Positions 1-13,084 of a stretch of DNA of 64,000 bases are shown one piece after another (position 1 is the first letter of the stretch; each line of letters starts with the position of its first letter). The DNA lies in NCBI GenBank assembly GCA_964019135.1, contig OZ025249.1:18501088-18565087 (forward strand). Direction: 5' to 3'. The position numbers and the translations under genes were made by a program. The DNA is from Arenicola marina. Taxonomy: Eukaryota; Annelida; Polychaeta; Arenicolidae. Below the pieces are notes generated by a model. It saw only the letters and a list, made by a program, of their open reading frames with translations, was not told where the DNA came from and did not search any database.

Positions 1-2232
1 CATTTACTGTCACGACAATAGTTAGCCATCTAATCGAAGAATCGTCTACAGCCTGATAAAGTTGACAGACAACCCTGTTGTAATATGGGTGAACTGATGC
101 AAACTATAGAGCGTGGTGTGAGGTAGTCACGAGTTTCTGCCCCTGCCATGCCAATAATATAATGCACCAGATTTGGACTATTGAATGAATGAGTGAGCTT
201 CTTCAGGCCACCGTGGTGACCGCATAGGCTTAACCGGGCCAAGGCACGTCCCGCACAGAGAGACGAAGGTTAGATCATACAATTCCCGGGTCGTCGACGA
301 TGGAAGCTGACTGTTCGTCTGGCTCGTGCCGATGGCCAGCTCGGTACAGAATACTTTTCGAATGGTAACCGACACCGGTTGAAAGAAAAGGTGAAATGTT
401 CATTCATTCACTCTTCGAATGGTAGCCGATGCATTTGAGAGAAAAGGGGAAGGTTCATTCTGGTTAGTTCTGCGCTAAGGAAACAATGTCGCGCAATAAA
501 TAGCTCTTATTTTGAAAGAAAATGGCGGTCCGGTGTCCTCTAAAGATCCATGGACGTATGGTTACAATGGGAGTGAGATGTGGCCGCAGTTAGTCCAAGC
601 GCCACTCTTTTGATACCAATTGTCTGCCTTTGCCGAAGGAACGCCGGTCTGCCAGTTCGATTGAATTTTATTACCGGTCCAAAGGCCTCTTTAATCTCCC
701 ATTAGGACTATACCATTCGATCTCAACAAAACGTGTATGTCTGGTGGAAAACTGTCCCATCTCTGGTCTCCCCAGCCACATGGGACATTCAACGTCGAAG
801 GGAACGCGATACTCCTCCAGTCACAAAAGCATAATTTTTGTGAAATTTCCACGGATCTGCAGTTATCTTTGGCTTTACCAGGACTTTCAATTCTAATGGC
901 TTCTCGATCGCCCCCGGAAATAAGCCGGCCAGGAGGCGGAACCATTAAGCTTTGGGTCTCGTCACCGAACCTTGTATGCACGAAGATGGCAAATAATACA
1001 ATCCATTGATCCATCAGGCATTAGGATGGTCATAGGGTGCGCACTTTAGTAACCTTCCGGTTTGGTGCCTTCAGCGTTCGTCGCAAGTTTATTGCAGACG
1101 CCAGAGGTAATACAATGTCTACAATGAGGCTTTGGCTATTCAGTTGGGTCTGAAAAATCGATTTACCGTTCTTGTAACGGTGGGCTGTGTTGAAATATCC
1201 AACTGTAATGCTGTAACGACAATGCAAAATATCTTATCTTCCCCTCAAGTGACTTGCCCACGTATAATACGCCTTCTTTGTTCATCAATTACTTATCTCT
1301 AGAATCGCATTACCATTACCTGGTCCTAGGCAAAGAGCGTTCAATTTTTCCCATACACCTGTTATATCTATTGAATTACCGAGTGCGCTCGTCGCACTTA
1401 AACGGCTTCCTGTATTATGAGTCGGTTAATCACTTAAGTAGGGTGCTATTTGCAGTTTCCCCTTAAGATGTCTGACATCACCGAGGTTCCTAAGTAGGGA
1501 AGTGTTTGCCGAAGTTTTATGAATCCTGGATACTTGTTCCAGCCTGGATTTTGCCTGCCGTCGTTGACTGTAGGGGGATATAGCAATGGGGGTCTGTCTG
1601 TCTGTCTGCCTGTCTGGGCCGTGTTGTTTTGACTGAGTTGCAAATTGATCTTGGGCCGTGTGCCCCAAACGCCATGACAGCAAGGCTGTAACATCGTCCT
1701 CAGCCGCTCCCGATATCTGCCGCCCGTCTTGGACCAGAATAGACCTGTTATTGGAAGTACGTACCGTGGTCCATAAGTACAACTCCAGGCCGGGTTCCAT
1801 TTTGTCCGCTGCGATGAGTGTCTCAACTCTACGATCAGCCCTTGTTTCGTTTTGTTCGTATCTCCCATATAACTTAACCCACCATGCTGAGAAATCAGAT
1901 ATCGTAGCGTGGAGGGAATGCAATATTTATCATTGTTGAGAAATCGTGACGCGAACGGAGTGGGACTTATGGGCCACAGTACTTCATATGTCTCTTCTCG
2001 GTCTGGGAGTCTCTGTAACGTAGCGGAGAGAATAATGATGTTCAGATCAACGGACCTGTTGTGGATCATCCCATTAAATCTGGTTATCTGAGGCTATTTC
2101 ACATGATCACATTCCTCTGAGTGTCCAAGACGGTTCTTTGACCCGCCTATGCCAATGTGGACACAAAGGCATCAATCCCTCCATTTCTCCTCGGTCTAGC
2201 CCGGAAGCACCCTGTATACCATGGGGGTTTAT
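1..2232. other. 5' flank, no supported gene
   Basis: I see no supported gene or clear repeat. Open stretches on both strands around 630-1010 and 1430-2070 show no recognisable protein, no splice support and overlap each other. Composition is ordinary single-copy-like DNA. Confidence 0.5.
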
Positions 2233-2244
2233 CATTAATCTGTT

Positions 2245-2432
2245 GGGGGCCTCCCTGGTGTAGTGGTTAGCGCACTAGACCACAGATCAATAGGTCCTGG
2301 GTTCGAATCCGGGCTCGGGCACCTAATCTGGGGCATGTTTCATTCCTTCATCCTTCATCGTCTCGGGAGGTTCCTTGGCCCAATTTAGCCTGTATGTGCA
2401 CAAAAGTGGCCTAAAACACCAACATTCCATTC
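2245..2432 (+). mobile_element. tRNA-derived SINE, complete, with target-site duplication
   Basis: The head resembles a tRNA, with an A box 'tagtggttagcgcac' and B box 'ggttcgaatcc'. The tail ends 'ggcctaaaacaccaa' followed by a short 'cattccattcc' run. The 12-base sequence 'cattaatctgtt' occurs intact on both sides (2233-2244 and 2433-2444), a perfect target-site duplication. The same tail recurs at least six times in the window. Confidence 0.92.
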
Positions 2433-2444
2433 CATTAATCTGTT

Positions 2445-3330
2445 AGTGGCGCCATCTCTCTTTAATGTGCCTCCGATGACATTTACCCCCCACCCCACCC
2501 ATACTGCACGATAAATTCAGCGAGTAATATGTATATTGATAGTATATGTCACTACAGGTGTTTTTGTTTATTATGTACCCAGGCCGATGGCCTTTCAGTA
2601 TAATAAAGTTCCTTATAATGTGCTCATGAAGTCCATGTCATTAGGTACAATATTCTTTCTCATATTAAAGGACAGCTTCTGGATAACTTAATTCGTAAAA
2701 TTATCATAATATACCGGTACCCACAGAAGAGTAGGTATTGAGCAGTAAATTCAGTCTGGAGCTTATCACCATGCGTGACTAAAGCTGAATACTTATTTCA
2801 AGGAAAGGACAAAAAAAGCATGCGAATGTTAAAAAATTACATTGGGGTAATGTGACTCCCGTGACGACATTTTAAGCTTTCTTTTTTTTACACTTTTGGC
2901 ATTCTTGTCGCTGTACATGATGCTGGTTCTATCAAGGAAGCCAGACGGTGGTGGGTGTCACGCAATGGCAGGACGACAGTCAGCGGTCACACGACGGTTT
3001 CATTGCTTATATGTATCGTATGGACATGATGGGCTTTGCTTGCTGGCCTGATGGCTTCACTTACCATTATATATGACCCCCCACGGAGTTTTTTCGGCAA
3101 TGTGTATTTATACTTTGAAAATCGTTCACTTATAAAAAAGCTACGCGAACGATTGTGTTTCCATTGAAAGTAATTGATACCGAATGAGGTGACAACACAG
3201 GGACGCGGCATAATGTGGAGCTGAAACAATCATACGTCATGTTCTCTTAAATCTCAGTATATATCATTTGAAGTACCTCTTCGTTTGCTAAATGGTCTGG
3301 TTGTTAGCGCCCCTCTCTTCACCACTCGTC
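2445..3330. other. non-coding spacer
   Basis: AT-rich sequence between two SINEs. I see no gene, tandem repeat or element ends. Confidence 0.5.
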
Positions 3331-3333
3331 ATG

Positions 3334-3645
3334 GGGCCGCCTCAATAGCTCAGTGGGTTAGAGCGCTCGCTCTGGCCATCTGAAAGCCTAGCGGCACGTG
3401 GATCATTGGTTTCAAACCCTTCTGTGGTTTGTCTGTGCGGTCGCAGGATAACGATCCCATGTCCTTTTTCGCAAAGAGTAGGGCGTTACCCCCGGGGACA
3501 TGTCCCCGCGCTTCCCTTCCTTCTCCCATTGACGCGATATGACCAGAAGTGGTTGAAGCGTCTTGAATATACAACCCACTGACCACTCGCCCTCGCTGGG
3601 TCTATATATGTGTCTAGTGTGCTCAATCAAGTTGGTCATTTACCT
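3334..3645 (+). mobile_element. tRNA-headed SINE-like repeat
   Basis: 'atagctcagtgggttagag' and 'ggtttcaaaccc' look like A and B boxes of a tRNA-derived head. The part downstream is unlike the 2245 element, so this may be another family or a diverged copy. The 3' end is uncertain and no target duplication was recognised. Confidence 0.5.
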
Positions 3646-3706
3646 CGAGTCGGTGGTTCGCGTCTCACAAGCTAAATGTGTGTGGCTAATGCCCCCTGTT
3701 CATAAA

Positions 3707-3885
3707 GGAGAGCACCCCTAGCTCAGTTGGTAAGCAGGCTGAGCCTCAGATCAACAGGTCGTGGATCCGCTCCCTGCCACGTACGTTCAGCAGGGACAAG
3801 CTTTACCCAACCCCATTTCCTGATTCCGGGAGCTTTCTTGACCCTTTATGTCTGCCAGAACCCGCCTCTTGGCCTTTAGGCTGTT
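3707..3885 (+). mobile_element. diverged tRNA-derived SINE
   Basis: The head 'cctagctcagttggtaagc' is tRNA-like. The body is a decayed version of the tail seen at 2245: 'ccatttcctgattccggga' corresponds to the 'cgtctcgggaggttcc' segment. Older than the copy at 2245. Confidence 0.55.
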
Positions 3886-4008
3886 CATGGAGGCATGCAA
3901 GGAGTTCTGCACTCGCCGTCGTAATCAAAACAAAATGGCGGCTCGGTCGTGTTGTTGTCCGCTGACCTTTGCTTCGGCATTTTTAGACTGTTGTTCGCGG
4001 TACGCCAT

Positions 4009-4051
4009 GTATAACGACCATACCTCACCGGTCCGCCCAGTGACCGTGTAT
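4009..4051 (-). repeat. single inverted monomer of the 40-bp satellite
   Basis: This 43-base segment is, by eye, an exact reverse complement of one monomer of the array that follows (the variant with 'cacggtcactggg'). It sits about 130 bases before the array starts and is the only copy in this orientation that I saw. Confidence 0.9.
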
Positions 4052-4174
4052 TACTCACCCAGATTATGCATTGTGAACTTCCACGAATTAGCCGAAAACT
4101 GGTCTCGGCAGCACATTGTCATTATATGCGAGGGGTTTGCCAAAGGGGCTGGGTTTAGTAGCATTAACTGTCCG

Positions 4175-7100
4175 GTGTATCGGTAAAATACGTCCGTTAT
4201 ACACGGGTCAGTGGGCGGACCGGTGAGGTATGGTCGTTATACACGGGTCAGTGGGTGGACCGGTGAGGTATGGTCATTATACACGGGTCAGTGGGCGGAC
4301 CGGTGAGGTATGGTCGTTATACACGGGTCACTGGGCGGACCGGTGAGGTATGGTCGTTATACACGGGTCACTGGGCGGACCGATGAGGTGTGGTCGTTTT
4401 TCACGGGTCACTGGGCGGACCGGTGAGGTATGGTCGTTATACACGGGTCACTGGGCGGACCGGTGAGGTATGGTCGTTATACACTGGGCGGACCGGTGAG
4501 GTATGGTCGTTATACACGGGTCACTGGGCGGACCGGTGAGGTATGGTCGTTATACACTGGGCGGACCGGTGAGGTATGGTCGTTATACACCGGGCGCACC
4601 GGTGAGGTACGGTCGTTATACACGGTTCACTGGGCGGACCGGTGAGGTGTGGTCGTTATATACGGGTCACTGGGCGGACCGGTTAGGTATAGTCGTTGTA
4701 CACAGTTCACTGGGCGGACCGGTGAGGTATGGTCGTTATACAGGGGTCACTGGGCGGACCGGTGAGGTATGGTCTTTATACACGGGTCACTGGGTTGACC
4801 GGTGAGGTATGGTCGTTATACACGGTTCACTGGGCGGACCGGTGAGGTATGGTCTTTATACACGGTCACTGGGCGGACCGGTGAGGTATGGTCGTTATAC
4901 ACGGGTCACTGGGCGCACCGGTGAGGCATGATCGTTATACACGAGTCACTGGGCGGACCGGTGAGGTATGGTCGTTATACTCGGTCACTATGCGGACCGG
5001 TGAGGTATGGTCGTTATACACGGGTCACTGGGCGCACCGGTGAGGCATGGTCGTTATACACGAGTCACTGGGCGGACCGGTGAGGTATGGTCGTTATACA
5101 CGGGTCAGTGGGCGGACCGGTGAGGTATGGTCGTTATACACGAGTCACTGGGCGGACCGGTGAGGTATGGTCGTTATACACGGGTCACTGGGCGGACCGG
5201 TGAGGTATGGTCGTTATACACGGGTCACTGGGCGGACCGGTGAGGTATGGTCGTTATACACGGGTCACTGGGCGGACCGGTGAGGTATGGTCGTTATACA
5301 CGAGTCACTGGGCGGACCGGTGAGGTATGGTCGTTATACACGGGTCACTGGGCGGACCGGTGAGGTATGGTCGTTATACACGGGTCACTGGGCGGACCGG
5401 TGAGGTATGGTCGTTATACACGGGTCACTGGGCGCACCGGTGAGACATGGTCGTTATACACGAGTCACTGGGCGGACCGGTGAGGCATGGTCGTTATACA
5501 CGGTTCACTGGGCGGACCGGTGAGGTATGGTCGTTATACACGGTCACTGGGCGGACCGGTGAGGTATGGTCGTTATACACGGGTCACTGGGCGCACCGGT
5601 GAGGCATGCTCGTTATACACGAGTCACTGGGCGGACCGGTGAGGTATGGTCGTTATACTCGGTCACTATGCGGACCGGTGAGGTATGGTCGTTATACACG
5701 GGTCACTGGGCGCACCGGTGAGGTATGGTCGTTATACACGGGTCACTGAGCGGACCGGTGAGGTATGGTCGTTATACACGGGTCACTGGGCGGACCGGTG
5801 AGGTATGGTCGTTATACACGGGTCACTGGGCGGACTGGTGAGGTATGGTCGTTATACACGGGTCAGTGGGCGGACCGGTGAGGTATGGTCGTTATACACG
5901 GGTCACTGGGCGGACCGGTGAGGTATGGTCGTTATACACGGTTCACTGGGCGGACCGGTGAGGTTTGGTCTTTATACACGGGTCACTGGGCGGACCGGGG
6001 AGGTATGGTCGTTTTACACGGGTCACTGGGCGGACCGGTGAGGTATGGTCGTTATACACGGGTCACTTGGCGGACCGGTGAGGTATGGTCGTTATACACG
6101 GGTCACTGGGCGGACCGGTGAGGTATGGTCGTTATACACGGGTCGCTGGGCGGACCGGTGAGGTGTTGTCGTTTTTCACGGGTCACTGGGCGGACCAGTG
6201 AGGTATGGTCGTTATACACGGTCACTGGGCGGACCGGTGAGGTATGGTCGTTATCCACGGTTCACTGGGCGGACCGGTGAGGCATGGTCGTTATACACGG
6301 GTCACTGGGCGGACCGGTGGGGTATGGTCGTTTTACACGGTCACTGGGCGGACCGGTGAGGTATGGTCGTTATACACGGGTCACTGGGTTGACCGGTGAG
6401 GTGTGGTCGTTATACACGGTCACTGGGCGGACCGGTGAGGTATGGTCGTTATACACGGTTCACTGGGCGGACCGGTGAGGTGTGGTCGTTTTTCACGGGT
6501 CACTGGGCGGACCGGTGAGGTGTGGTCGTTATACACGGTCACTGGGCGGACCGGTGAGGTATGGTCGTTATACACGGTTCACTTGGCGGACCGGTGAGGC
6601 ATGGTCGTTATGCACGGTTCACTGGGCGGACCGGTGAGGCATGGTCGTTATACACGGGTCGCTAGGCGGACCGTTGAGGCATGGTCGTTATACACGGGTC
6701 GCTGGGCGGACCGGTGAGGTATGGTCGTTAAACACGGGTCACTGGGCGGACCGGTGAGGCATGGTCGTTATACACGGTTCACTGGGCGGACCGGTGAGGT
6801 ATGGTCGTTATACACGGGTCACTGGGCGGACCGGTGAGGTGTGGTCGTTATACACGGTTCACTGGGCGGACCGGTGAGGTATGGTCGTTATACACGGGTC
6901 ACTGGGCGGACCGGTGAGGTATGGTCGTTATACACGGGTCACTTAGCGGACCGGTGAGGTATGGTCGTTATACACGGTTCGCTGGGCGGACCGGTGAGGT
7001 ATGGTCGTTATACACGGGTCACTGGGCGGACCGGTGGGGTATGGTCGTTATACACGGTCACTGGGCGGACCGGTGAGGTATGGTCGTTATACACGGGTCA

Positions 7101-10100
7101 CTTGGCGGACCGGTGAGGTATGGTCGTTATACACGGGTCACTTAGCGGACCGGTGAGGTATGGTCGTTATACACGGGTCACTTGGCGGACCGGTGAGGTA
7201 TGGTCGTTATACACGGGTCACTGGGCGGACCGGTGGGGTATGGTCGTTATACACGGGTCACTGGGCGGACCGGTGAGGTATGGTCGTTATACACGGGTCA
7301 CTGGGCGGACCGGTGGGGTATGGTCGTTATACACGGGTCAGTGGGCGGACCGGTGACGTATGGTCGTTATACACGGGTCACTGGGCGGACCGGTGGGGTA
7401 TGGTCGTTATACACGGGTCAGTGGGCGGACCGGTGACGTATGGTCGTTATACACGGTTCACTGGGCGGACCGGTGAGGTTTGGTCTTTATACACGGGTCA
7501 CTGGGCGGACCGGGGAGGTATGGTCGTTTTACACGGGTCACTGGGCGGACCGGTGAGGTATGGTCGTTATACACGGGTCACTTGGCGGACCGGTGAGGTA
7601 TGGTCGTTATACACGGGTCACTGGGCGGACCGGTGAGGTATGGTCGTTATACACGGGTCGCTGGGCGGACCGGTGAGGTGTTGTCGTTTTTCACGGGTCA
7701 CTGGGCGGACCAGTGAGGTATGGTCGTTATACACGGTCACTGGGCGGACCGGTGAGGTATGGTCGTTATCCACGGTTCACTGGGCGGACCGGTGAGGCAT
7801 GGTCGTTATACACGGGTCACTGGGCGGACCGGTGGGGTATGGTCGTTTTACACGGTCACTGGGCGGACCGGTGAGGTATGGTCGTTATACACGGGTCACT
7901 GGGTTGACCGGTGAGGTGTGGTCGTTATACACGGTCACTGGGCGGACCGGTGAGGTATGGTCGTTATACACGGTTCACTGGGCGGACCGGTGAGGTGTGG
8001 TCGTTTTTCACGGGTCACTGGGCGGACCGGTGAGGTGTGGTCGTTATACACGGTCACTGGGCGGACCGGTGAGGTATGGTCGTTATACACGGTTCACTTG
8101 GCGGACCGGTGAGGCATGGTCGTTATGCACGGTTCACTGGGCGGACCGGTGAGGCATGGTCGTTATACACGGGTCGCTGGGCGGACCGTTGAGGCATGGT
8201 CGTTATACACGGGTCGCTGGGCGGACCGGTGAGGTATGGTCGTTAAACACGGGTCACTGGGCGGACCGGTGAGGCATGGTCGTTATACACGGGTCACTTG
8301 GCGGACCGGTGAGGTATGGTCGTTATACACGGGTCACTTAGCGGACCGGTGTGGTATGGTCGTTATACACGGGTCACTTGGCGGACCGGTGAGGTATGGT
8401 CGTTATACACGGGTCACTGGGCGGACCGGTGGGGTATGGTCGTTATACACGGGTCACTGGGCGGACCGGTGAGGTATGGTCGTTATACACGGGTCACTGG
8501 GCGGACCGGTGGGGTATGGTCGTTATACACGGGTCAGTGGGCGGACCGGTGACGTATGGTCGTTATACACGGGTCACTGGGCGGACCGGTGGGGTATGGT
8601 CGTTATACACGGGTCAGTGGGCGGACCGGTGGGGTATGGTCGTTATACACGGGTCACTGGGCGGACCGGTGGGGTATGGTCGTTATACACGGGTCACTTG
8701 GCGGACCGGTGGGGTATGGTCGTTATACACGGGTCACTTGGCGGACCGGTGGGGTATGGTCGTTATACACGGGTCACTGAGCGGACCGGTGGGGTATGGT
8801 CGTTATACACGGGTCACTGGGCGGACCGATGGGGTATGGTCGTTATACACGGGTCACTGGGCGGACCGGTGAGGTATGGTCGTTATACACGGGTCACTGG
8901 GCGGACCGGTGGGGTATGGTCGTTATACACGGGTCACTGGGCGGACCGGTGGGGTATGGTCGTTATACACGGGTCACTTGGCGGACCGGTGGGGTATGGT
9001 CTTTATACACGGGTCACTGGGCGGACCGGTGAGGTATGGTCGTTATACACGGGTCACTGGGCGGACCGGTGGGGTATGGTCGTTATACACGGGTCACTGG
9101 GCGGACCGGTGGGGTATGGTCGTTATACACGGGTCAGTGGGCGGACCGGTGAGGTATGGTCGTTATACACGGGTCACTGGGCGGACCGGTGGGGTATGGT
9201 CGTTATACACGGGTCAGTGGGCGGACCGGTGGGGTATGGTCGTTATACACGGGTCACTGGGCAGACCGGTGGGGTATGGTCGTTATACACGGGTCACTTG
9301 GCGGACCGGTGGGGTATGGTCGTTATACACGGGTCACTTGGCGGACCGGTGGGGTATGGTCGTTATACACGGGTCACTGAGCGGACCGGTGGGGTATGGT
9401 CGTTATACACGGGTCACTGGGCGGACCGGTGGGGTATGGTCGTTATACACGGGTCACTGGGCGGACCGGTGAGGTATGGTCGTTATACACGGGTCACTGG
9501 GCGGACCGGTGGGGTATGGTCGTTATACACGGGTCACTGGGCGGACCGGTGGGGTATGGTCGTTATACACGGGTCGCTGGGCGGACCGTTGAGGTTTGGT
9601 CGTTATACACGGGTCACTTGGCGGACCGGTGGGGTATGGTCGTTATACACGGGTCACTGGGCGGACCGTTGAGGTATGGTCGTTATACACGGGTCACTGG
9701 GCGGACCGGTGGGGTATGGTCGTTATACACGGGTCACTGGGCGGACCGTTGAGGTATGGTCGTTATACACGGGTCACTGGGCGGACCGTTGAGGTATGGT
9801 CGTTATACACGGGTCACTGGGCGGACCGGTGAGGTATGGTCGTTATACACGGGTCACTGGGCGGACCGGTGGGGTATGGTCGTTATACACGGGTCACTGG
9901 GCGGACCGTTGAGGTATGGTCGTTATACACGGGTCACTGGGCGGACCGGTGAGGTATGGTCGTTATACACGGGTCACTGGGCGGACCGTTGAGGTATGGT
10001 CGTTATACACGGTCACTGGGCGGACCGGTGAGGTATGGTCGTTATACACGGGTCACTGGGCGGACCGGTGGGGTATGGTCGTTATACACGGGTCGCTGGG

Positions 10101-10287
10101 CGGACCGGTGGGGTATGGTCGTTATACACGGGTCACTGGGCGGACCGGTGGGGTATGGTCGTTATACACGGGTCGCTGGGCGGACCGGTGAGGTATGGTC
10201 GTTATACACGGGTCACTGGGCGGACCGGTGGGGTATGGTCGTTATACACGGGTCGCTGGGCGGACCGGTGGGCAACGGTCTTTATAC
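4175..10287 (+). repeat. 40-bp minisatellite, about 150 copies
   Basis: The unit can be read from 'ggtcactgggcggaccggtg' through 'aggtatggtcgttatacacg'. Most copies are 85-100% alike; a minority are 37-39 bases. The left half carries mostly 'gaggtatgg', the right half (from about 8.4 kb) mostly 'ggggtatgg', so the array has grown by local amplification. Large blocks are duplicated inside it (see findings). Open in all three plus-strand frames because the unit has no stop, but not a credible gene. Confidence 0.97.
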
Positions 10288-10439
10288 GGATGTCAAATAA
10301 AGTTTAATATTCGTGTTTGTACTTGATGCATGAATTCCACCTCAGAACTTCAGACGACGTCGATGCTTAAATCATGAAGTTTAAGTGGGGACTTCCCTAT
10401 TATTATCAGGAACTTGTGTAGGTTTACAGGCCATACCTG

Positions 10440-10500
10440 CGTTAAAGCCTCGCCCCCCCCCCTCCCCCCACCCCACCTTCCTCCCCCCCACCCTCGCCCA
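10440..10500 (+). repeat. C-rich tract
   Basis: Low-complexity 'ccccccccccctcccccc'-type run between unique sequence. No further function is visible. Confidence 0.8.
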
Positions 10501-10756
10501 GCAAGAGGGCGATGGGGTTCATATTGTTTTCGTGACTCAGCAGTTGGTATTTTTTGGCATTGATATGTCTGTCTGGTGTAACTGGGACAGATGCATGCTC
10601 TCGGCTCTCACTACGTATGCTACACGTGTGCGATACTAAAGGCTACGATCGTAAACAAGGCGCGTAGATTTCCTACCGTACGATAACATGTGAATGCTTG
10701 ACGATGTACGACGTCCTCACATGTCATGTCGCGGTCAATATGTTTAAATGTTTTGC

Positions 10757-11010
10757 TCTCTGCTGCTGTAAATAACCCCTCTCTCCCCACCCCGCCTCTC
10801 TCCTCCCTCTTCCCATACCCTCTACTACTCTCCCTGTTTCACCTCCTTTCCCCCCAGCCACGCCTCCTCCCACTCCCCCCCCCCCCTCTGACCAGCCCAT
10901 AACCACTAACCCCTACCCTCTTCCGCCTCCCGTCCTACCCCCTGCCCCACTACCCCCATCGCTCCTGCTGACCCCTCCCCCTCCCCCACCCCGTTCTCAC
11001 CCCCTTCCGC
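10757..11010 (+). repeat. polypyrimidine tract of about 250 bases
   Basis: Almost only C and T on the plus strand (cctctctccccacc-type sequence), broken by a few purines. Such a strand-asymmetric tract can adopt triplex or i-motif structures in vitro. It is followed by a GC-rich stretch and a run of 16 G around 11184. Confidence 0.8.
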
Positions 11011-13084
11011 AGGTCCTACCTTGCGGTGTTGTCATCGGCGTAAACAACAGCCGGATGTCGGCGGCGTCACCAGGGCCTAGTTTTCCGAGATCACTGGCAG
11101 AAGTCACCGCGGACGGCGAGGCCCCAAGCCTGGGGGCGTTTAGCTTCCTGCCTAGGTGTGGCGAGGACAGAAAGGTCGCGGGCGGGGGGGGGGGGGGGGC
11201 AGTGATCATCACCATCGTGAACGGAAATCCTTGGGGGTGAGGTGATTGTGGGAAGACAGCAACCAGCGACAGCGACGGGAAGCAAAGGATGGTGTGTACG
11301 GCGCATGACACTAATCGAATGGTTGATGGACCTGTTGGAAAAGCGGCGAATAATAGATCTTTAAATTACTGCGGATGAAATTATCTGGGTGAATAGAGCT
11401 TCAAAGAGTTTCCCACTTGTTATTTGGTCTCCCGTTTGATGACGGTTTAGGCTAATTGCTTCTGAGTCACTTCTAACTCCATTTTTTGTCGGCCGGAGCG
11501 TGTTTCGAATCCCGCCTGTGCCAAGGCCTATTTGTGTGTAGGATTAACTTCTAAGTCCTAAGTCTCTTCCCGAAGCTCCTCTCCACCTTGGCCCTTGTCG
11601 CGATATGATGGTGGTGTGGCGGGAGCTCCAAGACAAAGAGAATAATCCGGTACAAATGGTCGCAGCCATCTTGGAATTGTGAATAACATGCCAAATGTTT
11701 CCGCCATCATATATACCACAATATACTAAATATCCATGCGTCGAGTGTATCGACAGTGTGTAGATATCGCGACAGCGGGTCACATCTTGGATTTGGAGGT
11801 GTGTTATTCCTTTCGAAATAAGTGGACGATTTAACGAGACATATTTCGATACAGTGCTATATTGTACTTTTATGGCCTATTGAGCTATGTTATTCTGTCT
11901 TTGTTTGATTGTGTACACACGCGGTGAGATTCCAAGCCCTTGGCCCAGGCTGCCTTTGTCTCAGGTGTGTGAGTGGTGGAAGCAAAGGTGTCAGGTCAAG
12001 TGGACAAGTCGTCACTTTATACTTTATAGCCTTCATTATCAATGGAAATGGTTATGTAGACGAGTAATAAGAGGGGGAGGGGGGGTGAGACGAGGGCAGG
12101 ACGTACCATAAACATCACAGGACCACACATGTACCGCCCCACCCCACCTCCATCTCTCGGTGTGATGTTCGCATGAGAGAAAAACTGTGTGTCTGGATGA
12201 GGCGGCCGCCATTTTTGGTTTTGCGTCCCAAAACTGGGACAGCAGACGATTGTAAACATGCCCATTCGTCACCCGGTTAATGGTCGTCATGGAAACCCCA
12301 GGGCACACGCCTTGTTGGGGAGGGGAGCAGTCCCACAGCCGTCGCCTTTCGCAGCTTTGTAATGGTTTCAATCGGCGGGGATTTTTTTCCCCGATCTGCT
12401 TTTAGCCAACAGATAAATACACAACATGGGTCATTTCACTTCATATAACTGTCACTGGCGAATTATTGCCATATCAAACCAGAACTGATGTTTCCCTGAC
12501 GTTCGCACCTGTTGTGGTGATGTCCGTGTTAGGGATTTTATCATTGGAGTGTTCACAGTTTCGTGTCCGTTGTGGCCATCCGAGACGTCTGGGTCGACGG
12601 TTCCACCAATCACACCATATCATACCTATCGGCAAGAGTAACAGGGGTTATTATTTAATGCTTCAATAAGGGAAATGATATAAATATGCCCAGCAAGATG
12701 GTCGATCGCTTGAGCGAGTATTTCTGATTTCTGGAGCTGACTCTTCCTAAATACCTGTTTTATAAGTAGAAGTTTATCTACATTGATATATGTAGTGTAC
12801 GATTTTACGATTTTACAACTCATAAAGAACATAATTGTGTAGCACAAACATTTTGATTTTATTAAATGCAACTTTTTGCAACTCTGCTGTCTTCTCGTGA
12901 CAGCAATATTCCAAGTTCCCACCCCATCCATTATGAAGTTCTTTTTATAAAATAGACAAAGAGAAAACATAGCTGAAAATATGAAAACTCTTAATTGTTC
13001 GCAGTCGGCCATATTGGTTTTTGCATGTTCAATTCCCCTTTGGCGCCAACCCAGTAAGTCACTCATTGGCAGTGGTATGTAATC
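11011..13084. other. non-coding stretch upstream of first RICTOR exon seen
   Basis: Contains the 11184-11199 poly-G run and otherwise unique sequence. I looked here for the missing RICTOR N-terminal exon (vertebrate GRSLKNLRVRGR-like) and did not find it. A GC-rich stretch at 11040-11180 could be promoter-like, but nothing decides it. Confidence 0.4.

Noticed and set aside
1426-2069. Two overlapping minus-strand frames of 165 and 207 codons
   Set aside because: No recognisable domain, conflicting frames, and no splice or start support.
2249-2330. Genuine tRNA gene at the SINE head
   Set aside because: Head is joined to the SINE body and flanked by a target duplication; the tRNA fold is incomplete.
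4175-10287. CRISPR-like array
   Set aside because: There are no unique spacers between conserved repeats; units are contiguous, and the host is an animal.
4430-10307. Many short to 398-codon frames (GGPVGYGRYTRVTGRTG repeats) as genes
   Set aside because: All belong to the 40-bp satellite; frames overlap and differ only by unit register.
11040-11240. GC-rich open stretch starting MSAASPGPSFPRSLAEV as the missing first RICTOR exon
   Set aside because: No similarity to the vertebrate N-terminus (GRSLKNLRVRGR...), and no donor with the needed phase that I could defend.
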